Below, in pieces: positions 41,883 through 49,428 of a stretch of 64,000 nt of DNA; position 1 is the stretch's first letter, and the number at the start of each line of letters is the position of its first letter. The notes under the pieces were generated by a model. The model was not told where the DNA came from and ran no database searches. It saw nothing but the letters and a program-made list of their open reading frames with translations. The stretch is from DATJLY01 sp035604195 (GTDB lineage: Bacteria; Pseudomonadota; Alphaproteobacteria; ATCC43930; CGMCC-115725), in NCBI GenBank assembly GCA_035604195.1, contig DATNIY010000102.1, positions 8,856 to 72,855 on the forward strand, written 5' to 3'. The translations under genes and the position numbers were made by a program.

Positions 41883-42015
41883 CATGCTCCGAAAAAAAGC
41901 AAAAGAGACCTGCAGATTGAAACTGACCCCGGCACCCGCTGGAAGCTTGAATTATGGCGCCGTGCTGCCGAAGATGCGCGCCGACTCGCGCCCGACCCCA
42001 ACGATCCCCGCTCTC

Positions 42016-42930
42016 ATGGACCGCGACCGGACAGCCAAGCCGCGGCGGCTGCTCATCCTCTACAACCCCGTCGCCGGGCGGCGCGCGCGGCGCCAGCTCA
42101 ATGCCTGGCTCGGGCATTTGCGCGGTCTCGGAGTTGTGGCGCGGGTCGCCGAGACCGCCGGCCCCGGCCATGCCGAGGACCTGGCGCGCGCCGCCGATGC
42201 CGCCGAATTCGATGCCGTCGTCGTCGCCGGCGGCGATGGCACGGCGAACGAGGCGCTGAACGGCCTCGCCGATTCGCCTTTGCCCTTGGCGCTGCTGCCG
42301 CTCGGCACCGCGAACGTGCTGGCGAACGAGCTGGGCCTGCCGCGCCGGCTCGATGCGCTCGCGCAAATCGCCGCCTTCGCGCCGGCGCGTGCCGTGCGTC
42401 CGGCCGAGGCGGTGGCACCCAACGCGGTGGCCGGGCGGCGCTTTCTGCTGATGGCCGGGATCGGCTTCGATGCCGCGGTCGTGGCCGGACTGAACGAGCG
42501 CCTGAAGCGCCGCTTGGGCAAGGCCGCCTATGTCGCGAGCATCTTGGGCCGTCTCGGCGATTACCGGCCGTTCGTCTTCCCCGTGCGCATCGACGGCATC
42601 GCCGCCGCGCCGGCTTCGCTCGTCGCGGCGCGGGCGCATTTCTATGGCGGGCGGTTCGTGCTGGCGCCCGAGGCGCGGCTCGATGTGCCGCGTCTCGAGA
42701 TCGTGCTGTTCGAGCGGCCGGGCCGCGCCGCGGCGCTTGCTTATCTCGCCGCGCTCGCCTTGGGCAGCCTGCCGCGTCGGCGCGATGTGCGCATCCTCGC
42801 CGCGCAAAATGTGGAGGTGCTCGGGCCCGCGGGGTTGCCGGTGCAGATCGACGGCGATGTGCGCGCGCGCCTGCCGGTGATCCTGCGTCTCGCGGCGACG
42901 GCGCAGGCCATCATTGCGCCGCCGGCTTAA
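42016..42930 (+). CDS. Diacylglycerol-kinase-family lipid kinase
   Basis: A 304-residue soluble or peripheral lipid kinase of the DAGK/YegS family. The nucleotide loop VVAGGDGTANEALNGL and PLGTANVLANELG are the family signatures, and a C-terminal beta domain follows. It may phosphorylate diacylglycerol or a sphingoid/phosphatidylglycerol-type lipid. The frame is open upstream to 41884. I used the ATG at 42016 because the conserved RRLLILYNPVAG begins nine residues later; the ATG at 41974 is an alternative. It ends convergently with pmbA, overlapping by 4 nt. Confidence 0.9.
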   Translation: MDRDRTAKPRRLLILYNPVAGRRARRQLNAWLGHLRGLGVVARVAETAGPGHAEDLARAADAAEFDAVVVAGGDGTANEALNGLADSPLPLALLPLGTANVLANELGLPRRLDALAQIAAFAPARAVRPAEAVAPNAVAGRRFLLMAGIGFDAAVVAGLNERLKRRLGKAAYVASILGRLGDYRPFVFPVRIDGIAAAPASLVAARAHFYGGRFVLAPEARLDVPRLEIVLFERPGRAAALAYLAALALGSLPRRRDVRILAAQNVEVLGPAGLPVQIDGDVRARLPVILRLAATAQAIIAPPA

Positions 42931-44270
42931 GCGCCCGCCACCGTCATGCTGTCGATGCGCAAGGTCGGCGCGTCGATGCCGGTGCGGAAGACGAGGTCGC
43001 TCGCCGCGGTGATGTGCTGATACATGTCCTTCAGATTGCCGGCGATGGTCAGCTCGCTCACGGGATAGGCGAGCGCGCCGTTCTCGATCCAGAAGCCGGC
43101 GGCGCCGCGGCTGTAATCGCCGGTCACGCCGTTGATGCCCATGCCCATGAGCTCGATGACATAGAATCCGGCGGCGATGTCGCCGATCAACTCGCCCGCC
43201 GTGACCGGGCCGGGCTCGAGCCACAGATTGGTCGGCGACGGACCCGGCGGCCCGCCGGTGCCGCGGCTGGCATGGCCGGTGGTGTGGAGGCCCAATTGCC
43301 GCGCCGAGGCCGAATCGAGGAGCCAGGTCTCGAGCACGCCATCGGCAATGAGCGCGCGGCGGGCATTCTTGACGCCCTCGCCGTCGAAGGGCTTGGAGCG
43401 CAGGCCGCGCCGCCTGTGCGGATCGTCGATCACCGAAACGCCGGCGGGAAAGATGCGCGCGCCGAGCTTGTCTTTGAGGAAGCTCGTCCCGCGCGCGATG
43501 GCGGGGCCGCTGATCGCGCCGACGAGATGACGCAAGAGCGAGCCGGCAACGCGCGGGTCATAGACCACCGGCACGCGGCAGGTCGGCACCTTGCGCGAAT
43601 TGAGCCGGCGCACCGCGCGCTCGCCGGCGCGTTTGCCGACCGTGGCCGCATCTTCGAGATCGCCGGCATGGACGGCGGTCGAATAATCATAGTCGCGCTC
43701 CATGCCCGTGCCTTCGCCGGCGAGCACGGCGACGCTGACGCTATGGCCCGTCCCGCCATATGAGCCGGCAAAACCGTTCGATGCCGCAAGCGCCACGCGC
43801 GAGCGGCTCCAGCCGGCCTCGGCGCCCTCGGAGTTGGTGACGCCCTCAACCGCGCGGGCCGCGTCCTCGGCCGCGGCGGCGCGGGCGATGAGGGTCTCGG
43901 GCGCGGGCTCGACGGGGTCGTTCAGATCGAGATCGGGCCATTCCCGCGCGAGATCCTCGGGCTCGGCCAGGCCGCAATAGGGGTCCTCCGGCACCGCCCT
44001 CGCCATGGCGATGGCGCGGCTGACGATTTCGTCGAGCGCCGCGGGGCCGCGGTCGTTCGAGGCGACGAAGGCCTGGCGCCGGCCGATGAGGACGCGCAGG
44101 CCAAGATCATAGCTCTCCGAGCGCTCGAGCTTCTCGACCCGGCCCAGGCGCTGCGCATGCGACAGCGACGCGCCCTCGACGAGCAAGGCGTCGGCCGCAT
44201 CGGCGCCGGCGCGGCGCGCCCGCGCGATGAGATCGCCGAGGAGCGAGAGCGCGTCGGTATCCTGGCTCAT
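42927..44270 (-). CDS. pmbA: TldD/PmbA-family metalloprotease
   Basis: A 447-residue PmbA (TldE)-type protein. With TldD it forms a heterodimeric cytoplasmic protease that matures some peptides in Enterobacteria. Typical features are the N-terminal ARRAGADAADALLVEG, LGLRVLIGRRQAFVASND, the RLNSRKVPTCRVPVVYDP segment, and the C-terminal MGMGINGVTGDYSRGAAGFWIENG. PmbA subunits lack the HExxxH of TldD, as here. No tldD is present in the window. A low-complexity repeat lies just upstream of the start. Confidence 0.94.
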   Translation of the reverse strand: MSQDTDALSLLGDLIARARRAGADAADALLVEGASLSHAQRLGRVEKLERSESYDLGLRVLIGRRQAFVASNDRGPAALDEIVSRAIAMARAVPEDPYCGLAEPEDLAREWPDLDLNDPVEPAPETLIARAAAAEDAARAVEGVTNSEGAEAGWSRSRVALAASNGFAGSYGGTGHSVSVAVLAGEGTGMERDYDYSTAVHAGDLEDAATVGKRAGERAVRRLNSRKVPTCRVPVVYDPRVAGSLLRHLVGAISGPAIARGTSFLKDKLGARIFPAGVSVIDDPHRRRGLRSKPFDGEGVKNARRALIADGVLETWLLDSASARQLGLHTTGHASRGTGGPPGPSPTNLWLEPGPVTAGELIGDIAAGFYVIELMGMGINGVTGDYSRGAAGFWIENGALAYPVSELTIAGNLKDMYQHITAASDLVFRTGIDAPTLRIDSMTVAGA

Positions 44271-44302
44271 GGTGAATCCTCGTGCGATTGCTTTGACGCC
44301 GT

Positions 44303-44375
44303 CCCCTCACCCTCCCAACGTTGACACATTGAGTCCCTCCCGCTCCCCAACGGGGAGAGGGTTGGGGTGAGGGGG
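44303..44375. repeat. CCCTCACC/GGTGAGGG intergenic inverted repeat
   Basis: CCCCTCAC at 44303-44310 is the inverse of GTGAGGGG at 44367-44374, and an inner CTCCCCAACGGGGAG hairpin lies at 44343-44357. This looks like the widespread proteobacterial intergenic repeat with a CTCCCCGTTGGGGAG core. It occupies most of the gap between ubiD and pmbA, both on the minus strand. It may stabilise or terminate the mRNA. Confidence 0.7.
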
Positions 44376-44424
44376 ATGCAAAGCCGCGACAAACTCGATG
44401 CTCAATATAGGATGCGCCGCCTCG

Positions 44425-45933
44425 TCACCGCCAGATCGGCTTGCCCGAGCCGGGCAGGCCATAGCTCGGCCATTTCGCCGTGACCTCGGCGATGATCTCA
44501 TCGCTCATGCGCAGCTTCCTGCCCCATTCCCGCGTCGTCTCGCCCGGCCATTTGCCGGTGGCGTCGAGGCCGAGCTTGCCGCCTAAGCCCGCGATGGGCG
44601 AGGCGAAGTCGAGATAGTCGATCGGCGTGTTCTCGACCACCGTGATGTCGCGCGCCGGGTCCATCCGCGTCGCCACCGCCCACATCACGTCCTGCCAATT
44701 GCGCGCATCGATGTCGTCGTCGACGACGATGACGAATTTGGTATAGACGAATTGGCGCAGGAACGACCACACGCCCATCATCACCCGCTTGGCGTGGCCG
44801 GGATAGGCCTTCTTCATCGTCACCACGGCAATGCGGTAGGAGCAGCCTTCGGGCGGCAGCCAGAAATCGACGATCTCCGGGAATTGCTGCTGGAGGAGCG
44901 GAATGAACACCTCGTTCAAGGCCTGGCCCAGAACCGAGGGCTCGTCCGGCGGGCGACCGGTGAAGGTCGAGAGATAGATCGGATCGCGCCGCATGGTGAT
45001 GGCGGAGATGCGGAAGACCGGAAAGCGCTCGACCGCGTTGTAATAGCCGGTGTGATCGCCATAGGGACCTTCCTCGCCGTACTCCTCGAGCGCGACATGG
45101 CCTTCGAGAACGATCTCGGCCTCGGCCGGCACCTTCAAGGGCACGGTGCGGCAGGAAACGAGATCGAGCTTGCGCCCGCGCAAGAGGCCGGCGAACTGGT
45201 ATTCCGACAAGGTGTCCGGCACCGGCGTCACCGCGGCGAGGATGGTGGCGGGATCGGCGCCGATCACCGCCGCCGCCGGCAGCGGGTCCTGGTGCGTGGC
45301 GCTCCAGCGCCGGTGATGCTGCGCGCCGCCGCGATGCGCGAGCCAGCGCATCAAGGTCGTGTCGCGGCCCGTCACCTGCATGCGGTAGATGCCGAGGTTG
45401 AAATCGTCCTCGCGCCGGTCGCCGGGGCCTTTGGTCACCACCAGCGGCCAGGTGATGAGCGGCGCCGGCTCGCCCGGCCAGCAGGTCTGGATCGGCAGCT
45501 CGGCGAGATCGATCGCGCCGCCTTCGTGCACGATGTCCTGGCACGGCGCGCTCGACACCGTGCGCGGCTTCATCGCCAGCACCGTTCGCAGCAACGGCAA
45601 AAGCTCGAGCGCCTCGCGCCAGCCGCCGGGCGGCTCGGGCTGCTTCAGGAAGGCCAAAGTCTCGCCGACCTCGCGCAGCCGGTCGGGCGTCCGGTCCATC
45701 GCCAGCGCGACGCGCTCGACCGTGCCGAAGAGATTGGTCAGCACCGGCATCGCGTAACGCCCGCCAGCTTCGCGCGTGACGTGCTCGAACAGCACCGCCG
45801 GCCCGCCCTCGGCCAAGAGCCGCGTGTGGATCTCGGTGATCTCGAGAACCGGCGACACCGGCGCCGCGACGCGCTTCAAGCGCCCGTCGCGTTCGAGGCG
45901 CGCCATGAAATCGCGGAGCGAGGCATAGGGCAT
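44425..45933 (-). CDS. ubiD: UbiD-family decarboxylase
   Basis: A 502-residue prenylated-FMN-dependent decarboxylase. In ubiquinone synthesis UbiD removes the carboxyl of 3-polyprenyl-4-hydroxybenzoate. The protein has the family blocks DDFNLGIYRMQV, ALEEYGEEGPYGDHTGYY, the TGRPPDEPSVLG loop and the C-terminal ENTPIDYLDFASP. The start is the ATG at 45933, the first residue of the usual MxYxSLRDF opening. The prFMN synthase ubiX is not nearby. TATAGT on the minus strand at 45964-45969 is a possible -10, giving a leader of about 25 nt. Confidence 0.95.
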   Translation of the reverse strand: MPYASLRDFMARLERDGRLKRVAAPVSPVLEITEIHTRLLAEGGPAVLFEHVTREAGGRYAMPVLTNLFGTVERVALAMDRTPDRLREVGETLAFLKQPEPPGGWREALELLPLLRTVLAMKPRTVSSAPCQDIVHEGGAIDLAELPIQTCWPGEPAPLITWPLVVTKGPGDRREDDFNLGIYRMQVTGRDTTLMRWLAHRGGAQHHRRWSATHQDPLPAAAVIGADPATILAAVTPVPDTLSEYQFAGLLRGRKLDLVSCRTVPLKVPAEAEIVLEGHVALEEYGEEGPYGDHTGYYNAVERFPVFRISAITMRRDPIYLSTFTGRPPDEPSVLGQALNEVFIPLLQQQFPEIVDFWLPPEGCSYRIAVVTMKKAYPGHAKRVMMGVWSFLRQFVYTKFVIVVDDDIDARNWQDVMWAVATRMDPARDITVVENTPIDYLDFASPIAGLGGKLGLDATGKWPGETTREWGRKLRMSDEIIAEVTAKWPSYGLPGSGKPIWR

Positions 45934-46021
45934 GAAGGGACTCGGTGAGCGCAGGGATCGGGCACTATAAATCGCCGCGGGCAGCGAGGCTACCGCCGCG
46001 CCGGCAGCGCGGCGCGCGAGG

Positions 46022-46684
46022 CTAGCCAGTAAGCCGCCATACCACGGTCTCGCGCGCGGCGCGGTCCTCGAGGTCGAGCGGCGTCGGCACGGTGTGGCGC
46101 GCCAATTCGACGAGGCCGGAGCGCGGCAAGTAGGCACGGCCGGGGTCGCCGAGCAGCACCACCGCGCCCGCAACCGCGAGCCGCCCGAGCCAGCGCGTCA
46201 ATCGTTCGGCGAGCGGGCGCTCGTAGCACATGTCGCCCGCCAGCACGATCTGCCAAGGCACGGTCAGGCGCCCGATCACATCCGCGGTCTCGACCGCCAC
46301 CACGACGCCGTTCAAGCCGGCATTGAGCGTGATCGCCGCGGCGGCGATCGGATCGATTTCGGCGGCCGTGACGCGGGCGGCGCCGGCGCGCGCAGCGGCG
46401 ATGGCGACGAGGCCCGAGCCGGCGCCGAAATCCAGCACGTCGCGGCCCTCGACCAGCGCGGGATGGTCGAGCACATGCCGCGCCAGCGCTTGTCCGCCGG
46501 CCCAGGCGAAGGCCCAATAGGGCGGCGGCAACTGAGTCTGGGCAAGGCTTGCCTCGGTCGCCTGCCACAAGGGCGTGATCTCGCCGGCGAGGTGCAGGCG
46601 AATCTCCGGCACCAGCGGCGGCGCGGCGATGGCGGTGTTGGCGCGGATGAACGATCGGGCGTCGCCGGCGACGGCAGCCGTCAC
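46022..46684 (-). CDS. Class I SAM-dependent methyltransferase (COG3897-like)
   Basis: A 220-residue Rossmann methyltransferase. The SAM motif is VLDFGAGSGLVAIAAARAGA, followed by AAEIDP. The PPYWAFAWAGGQALARHVLD segment before it matches the COG3897 group, which includes protein-lysine methylases such as ETFB-KMT. Its substrate is probably a protein, but this is not certain. The GTG at 46684 overlaps the stop of the lipoprotein gene by 4 nt, so the two are translationally coupled although their products are in different compartments. Confidence 0.87.
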   Translation of the reverse strand: MTAAVAGDARSFIRANTAIAAPPLVPEIRLHLAGEITPLWQATEASLAQTQLPPPYWAFAWAGGQALARHVLDHPALVEGRDVLDFGAGSGLVAIAAARAGAARVTAAEIDPIAAAAITLNAGLNGVVVAVETADVIGRLTVPWQIVLAGDMCYERPLAERLTRWLGRLAVAGAVVLLGDPGRAYLPRSGLVELARHTVPTPLDLEDRAARETVVWRLTG

Positions 46685-47232
46685 TGCGGTGTGTGGCGGC
46701 GCATGAATTCGCGCTGGTCGGGCGTCAATTGAAAGCCGACGAGAACGACGTAGTCGCCGCCCGCCGCGGGCGAGTTCACCGGCAGACGCACCGTGAACTC
46801 CTCGTTGACGCTGCGATAAGGCTCGCCGCCGACGAATTGCACGGTGTCGTTGAACGGCTGCTTCGTCAGGATGTGCTGCCGCGCATCGGCGACGGCGATA
46901 AAATAGGGGAGGCGCGTCTCCTTGACCTGCAGATAGGCGCGCCGCGCGGTGATCCCGACCGATGTGTGAATGGTGATGCCGCCCTCGGCGCGCTCGCAGG
47001 CGGTCTTGACCGAGGTGATGATGCCGGAGGCCTGGACATCCGCGACGCCCTGCCCGGCGCCGGCGCCAAATTGCGGAATCATGTTGAGCTCGGGCGCGAT
47101 CGCCGCTGGCGGGCAGACCAGATTTGCCCCCTTGCCGCCCGACGAGCACGCCGCCGCCAGCGCGGCCGCGGCGAGCGCCGCGCCGCCGGCCGCGACTCGG
47201 CCCGCCTTTCGCAAGAGTTTGGCCAGGCTCAT
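46681..47232 (-). CDS. Lipoprotein of unknown function
   Basis: A 183-residue lipoprotein with a signal peptide and lipobox Cys29 (LAAAC). The mature part has two more cysteines (LVCPPA and KTACERA), likely a disulfide, and a beta-rich C-terminal half (EEFTVRLPVNSPAAGGDYVVLVGFQL). I do not recognise the family beyond conserved proteobacterial lipoprotein. The start is the ATG at 47232 after AGGGAAGAGAG. It is divergent from thrB across 177 nt that hold no gene, and overlaps the methyltransferase gene. Confidence 0.8.
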   Translation of the reverse strand: MSLAKLLRKAGRVAAGGAALAAAALAAACSSGGKGANLVCPPAAIAPELNMIPQFGAGAGQGVADVQASGIITSVKTACERAEGGITIHTSVGITARRAYLQVKETRLPYFIAVADARQHILTKQPFNDTVQFVGGEPYRSVNEEFTVRLPVNSPAAGGDYVVLVGFQLTPDQREFMRRHTPQ

Positions 47233-47409
47233 CTCTCTCTTCCCTGTGCGTTGCGGGTGTACTAACGTCATGCTGCGAACGGTGCGAACTCTATTCGACG
47301 AGGGCATGCCGCACAAGCGCCCGCCGCCATCTCTCGCAGCGCCGGAGCACGCGAAGATCGCACCGCGGCCGCGCCGCTCGCGACCGGCGATCGGGCAACG
47401 CTGAGCCCG

Positions 47410-48378
47410 ATGGCGGTTTACACCGATGTCCCCGATGACGAGCTGCGAAGCTTTGTCGCGGAGTACGACATCGACGAGGTCGTCTCCTGCAAGGGCATCG
47501 CCGAGGGCGTCGAGAACTCGAACTACCTGCTGCGCACCGAGCGCGGCCTCTACATCCTGACGCTCTACGAGCGGCGCGTCGATCCGGCCGACCTGCCGTT
47601 CTTCCTCGCGCTCATGGATCACCTGGCGGCGCAGGGCATCGCCTGCCCGACGCCGCTCCATGGCCGCGACGGTATGGCGCTCCGCCGGCTGTGCGGCCGG
47701 CCGGCGGCGATGGTGAGCTTTCTCGACGGGATGTGGCCGCGCCGCATCCTGCCGCGCCATTGCGCCGCGTTGGGCGGCGCGCTCGCGCGCCTGCATCGCG
47801 CCGGCGCCAGCTTCCCGCTCGTCCGGCCGAACAATCTCTCGGTGGCGGGATGGCGCAGCCTCTATCAATCCTGCCGCGCCGGCGCCAACGAGCTGCGCGC
47901 CGGCCTCGCCGAGGAATTGGGCCAGGAGCTCGCTGCGCTCGAGCGGGAATGGCCGGCAGATCTGCCGAAGGGCGTGATCCACGCCGATCTCTTTCCCGAC
48001 AATGTGTTCTTCCACGGCGAGCAGGTCTCGGGCCTCATCGATTTCTATTTCGCCTGCACCGACGCTCTCGCCTACGACCTCGCCATCTGCCTCAACGCCT
48101 GGTGCTTCGAGGCCGATGGCAGCCTCAACGTCACCAAGGCGCGGCTCTTGATCGCGAATTACCGGGCGGAGCGGCCGCTCGAGACCGCCGAATTGGCAGC
48201 GCTGCCGGTCCTGGCGCGCGGCAGCGCGCTGCGCTTTCTTCTGACCCGGCTCTACGATCTCCTCAATCACCCGCCCGGCGCGCTGGTGCGGCCGAAGGAT
48301 CCGCTCGAATATTTGCAGAAGCTGCGCTTCCATCGCGGCGTGACGCATCCCCGCGAATACGGCATCGACGCATGGTAA
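47410..48378 (+). CDS. thrB: Homoserine kinase (APH-fold)
   Basis: A 322-residue homoserine kinase of the aminoglycoside-phosphotransferase fold, the type used by Alphaproteobacteria in place of the GHMP ThrB. The catalytic loop is GVIHADLFPDNVFF and the metal motif is LIDFYFACTDALAYDLAI. The opening MAVYTDVPDDEL is typical. It phosphorylates homoserine for threonine synthesis; threonine synthase itself is encoded about 8 kb away on the other strand. It overlaps rnhA by 7 nt. Confidence 0.96.
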   Translation: MAVYTDVPDDELRSFVAEYDIDEVVSCKGIAEGVENSNYLLRTERGLYILTLYERRVDPADLPFFLALMDHLAAQGIACPTPLHGRDGMALRRLCGRPAAMVSFLDGMWPRRILPRHCAALGGALARLHRAGASFPLVRPNNLSVAGWRSLYQSCRAGANELRAGLAEELGQELAALEREWPADLPKGVIHADLFPDNVFFHGEQVSGLIDFYFACTDALAYDLAICLNAWCFEADGSLNVTKARLLIANYRAERPLETAELAALPVLARGSALRFLLTRLYDLLNHPPGALVRPKDPLEYLQKLRFHRGVTHPREYGIDAW

Positions 48379-48842
48379 GCGCCGGCGCCGGCACGCGCAG
48401 CGTCGTCGATGTCTTCAGCGATGGCGCCTGCAGCGGCAATCCCGGGCCGGGCGGCTGGGGCGCGCTGCTGCGCTATGGCGGCCACGAGAAAGAGCTGATG
48501 GGCGCCGCCAATCCCACCACCAACAACCGCATGGAGCTGATGGCCGCCATATCCGCGCTCGAAGCGCTGAAGCGGCCGAGCCGCGTCCGCATCCACACCG
48601 ACAGCCAGTACCTGCGCGACGGCATCACCCGCTACATCCATGCCTGGAAGGCGCGCGGCTGGAAGACGGCCGATAAGAAGCCGGTGAAGAACATCGATTT
48701 GTGGCAGCGGCTCGAGGCGGCGCTCGAGCCGCACGAGGTCGAATGGTTCTGGGTCAGGGGCCATTCCGGGCACCCCGAGAACGAGCGCGCCGACGCGCTC
48801 GCCCGCGCCGCCATCGCGGCGGCGCGAAGCGGCGCGGGCTAA
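48372..48842 (+). CDS. rnhA: Ribonuclease HI
   Basis: A 156-residue RNase HI that cuts RNA in RNA:DNA hybrids. All four carboxylates are present: Asp17 (FSDGACSGNPGPGG), Glu55 (NNRMEL), Asp77 (HTDSQY) and Asp141 (ERADALA), with the assisting His131 in RGHSGH. The basic-protrusion helix AWKARGWKTADKKPVKN is present. It starts at an ATG inside the end of thrB, an arrangement conserved in many Alphaproteobacteria. Confidence 0.97.
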   Translation: MVSAGAGTRSVVDVFSDGACSGNPGPGGWGALLRYGGHEKELMGAANPTTNNRMELMAAISALEALKRPSRVRIHTDSQYLRDGITRYIHAWKARGWKTADKKPVKNIDLWQRLEAALEPHEVEWFWVRGHSGHPENERADALARAAIAAARSGAG

Positions 48843-48866
48843 GTCATTCCGGCGAAGCGGCGATGC

Positions 48867-49349
48867 TCAGAGCGCCTTGAGGATGGCGTCGGCGCTCGAG
48901 ACCTCGAAGGCGCCGGGCTGCTCGACGTTGAGCGTCTTCACTGCGCCGTTGTCGACGACCATGGCGTAGCGCTGCGAGCGCGTGCCGAGGCCGAAGCCGC
49001 TGGCATTGAGTTCGAGCCCCACCGCCTTGGCGAATTCGCCGTTGCCGTCGGCCAGCATCATGACCTTGCCCTCGGTCTTCTGGTCCTTGCCCCAGGCGCC
49101 CATGACAAAGGCGTCGTTGACCGCGATGCAGGCGATGGTGTCGACGCCCTTGGCCTTGATCTGCGCCGCCTTCTCGACGAAGCCCGGCAGATGCTTGGCC
49201 GAGCAGGTCGGGGTGAAGGCGCCGGGAACGGCGAACAGCACCACTTTCTTGCCTTTGAAGATATCGTCGGTCGAGATCTCCTTGGGACCCTCTGCGGTCA
49301 TGTGCCGGAGCTTTAAGGATGGGATCTTGTCGCCAACCTTGATCGTCAT
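48867..49349 (-). CDS. Peroxiredoxin (PrxV type)
   Basis: A 160-residue atypical peroxiredoxin of the Prx5 group, which reduces H2O2 and alkyl hydroperoxides using glutathione/glutaredoxin or thioredoxin. The peroxidatic cysteine is Cys49 in VPGAFTPTCS. The family block GTRSQRYAMVVDNG is present, and there is no fused glutaredoxin domain. It is convergent with rnhA (24 nt between stops). A DsbD-type gene lies upstream on the same strand, so both may serve thiol redox control. Confidence 0.96.
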   Translation of the reverse strand: MTIKVGDKIPSLKLRHMTAEGPKEISTDDIFKGKKVVLFAVPGAFTPTCSAKHLPGFVEKAAQIKAKGVDTIACIAVNDAFVMGAWGKDQKTEGKVMMLADGNGEFAKAVGLELNASGFGLGTRSQRYAMVVDNGAVKTLNVEQPGAFEVSSADAILKAL

Positions 49350-49428
49350 CTGCCTGGCCCTTTCTTGCTTGGAGCGAAACGTGATTTCTATCGCGGGCTA
49401 ACCATAATCGCTCGCCTCGGGAAAATCA

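Noticed and set aside
40201..42015. Prophage or integrative element around the Fic gene
   Set aside because: The low-GC patch has no integrase, transposase, att-like direct repeats or phage genes; only a short transferred segment is supported.
44271..44424. tRNA or small RNA in the gap between ubiD and pmbA
   Set aside because: The gap is explained by the CCCTCACC/GGTGAGGG inverted repeat; no cloverleaf or conserved RNA pattern is seen.
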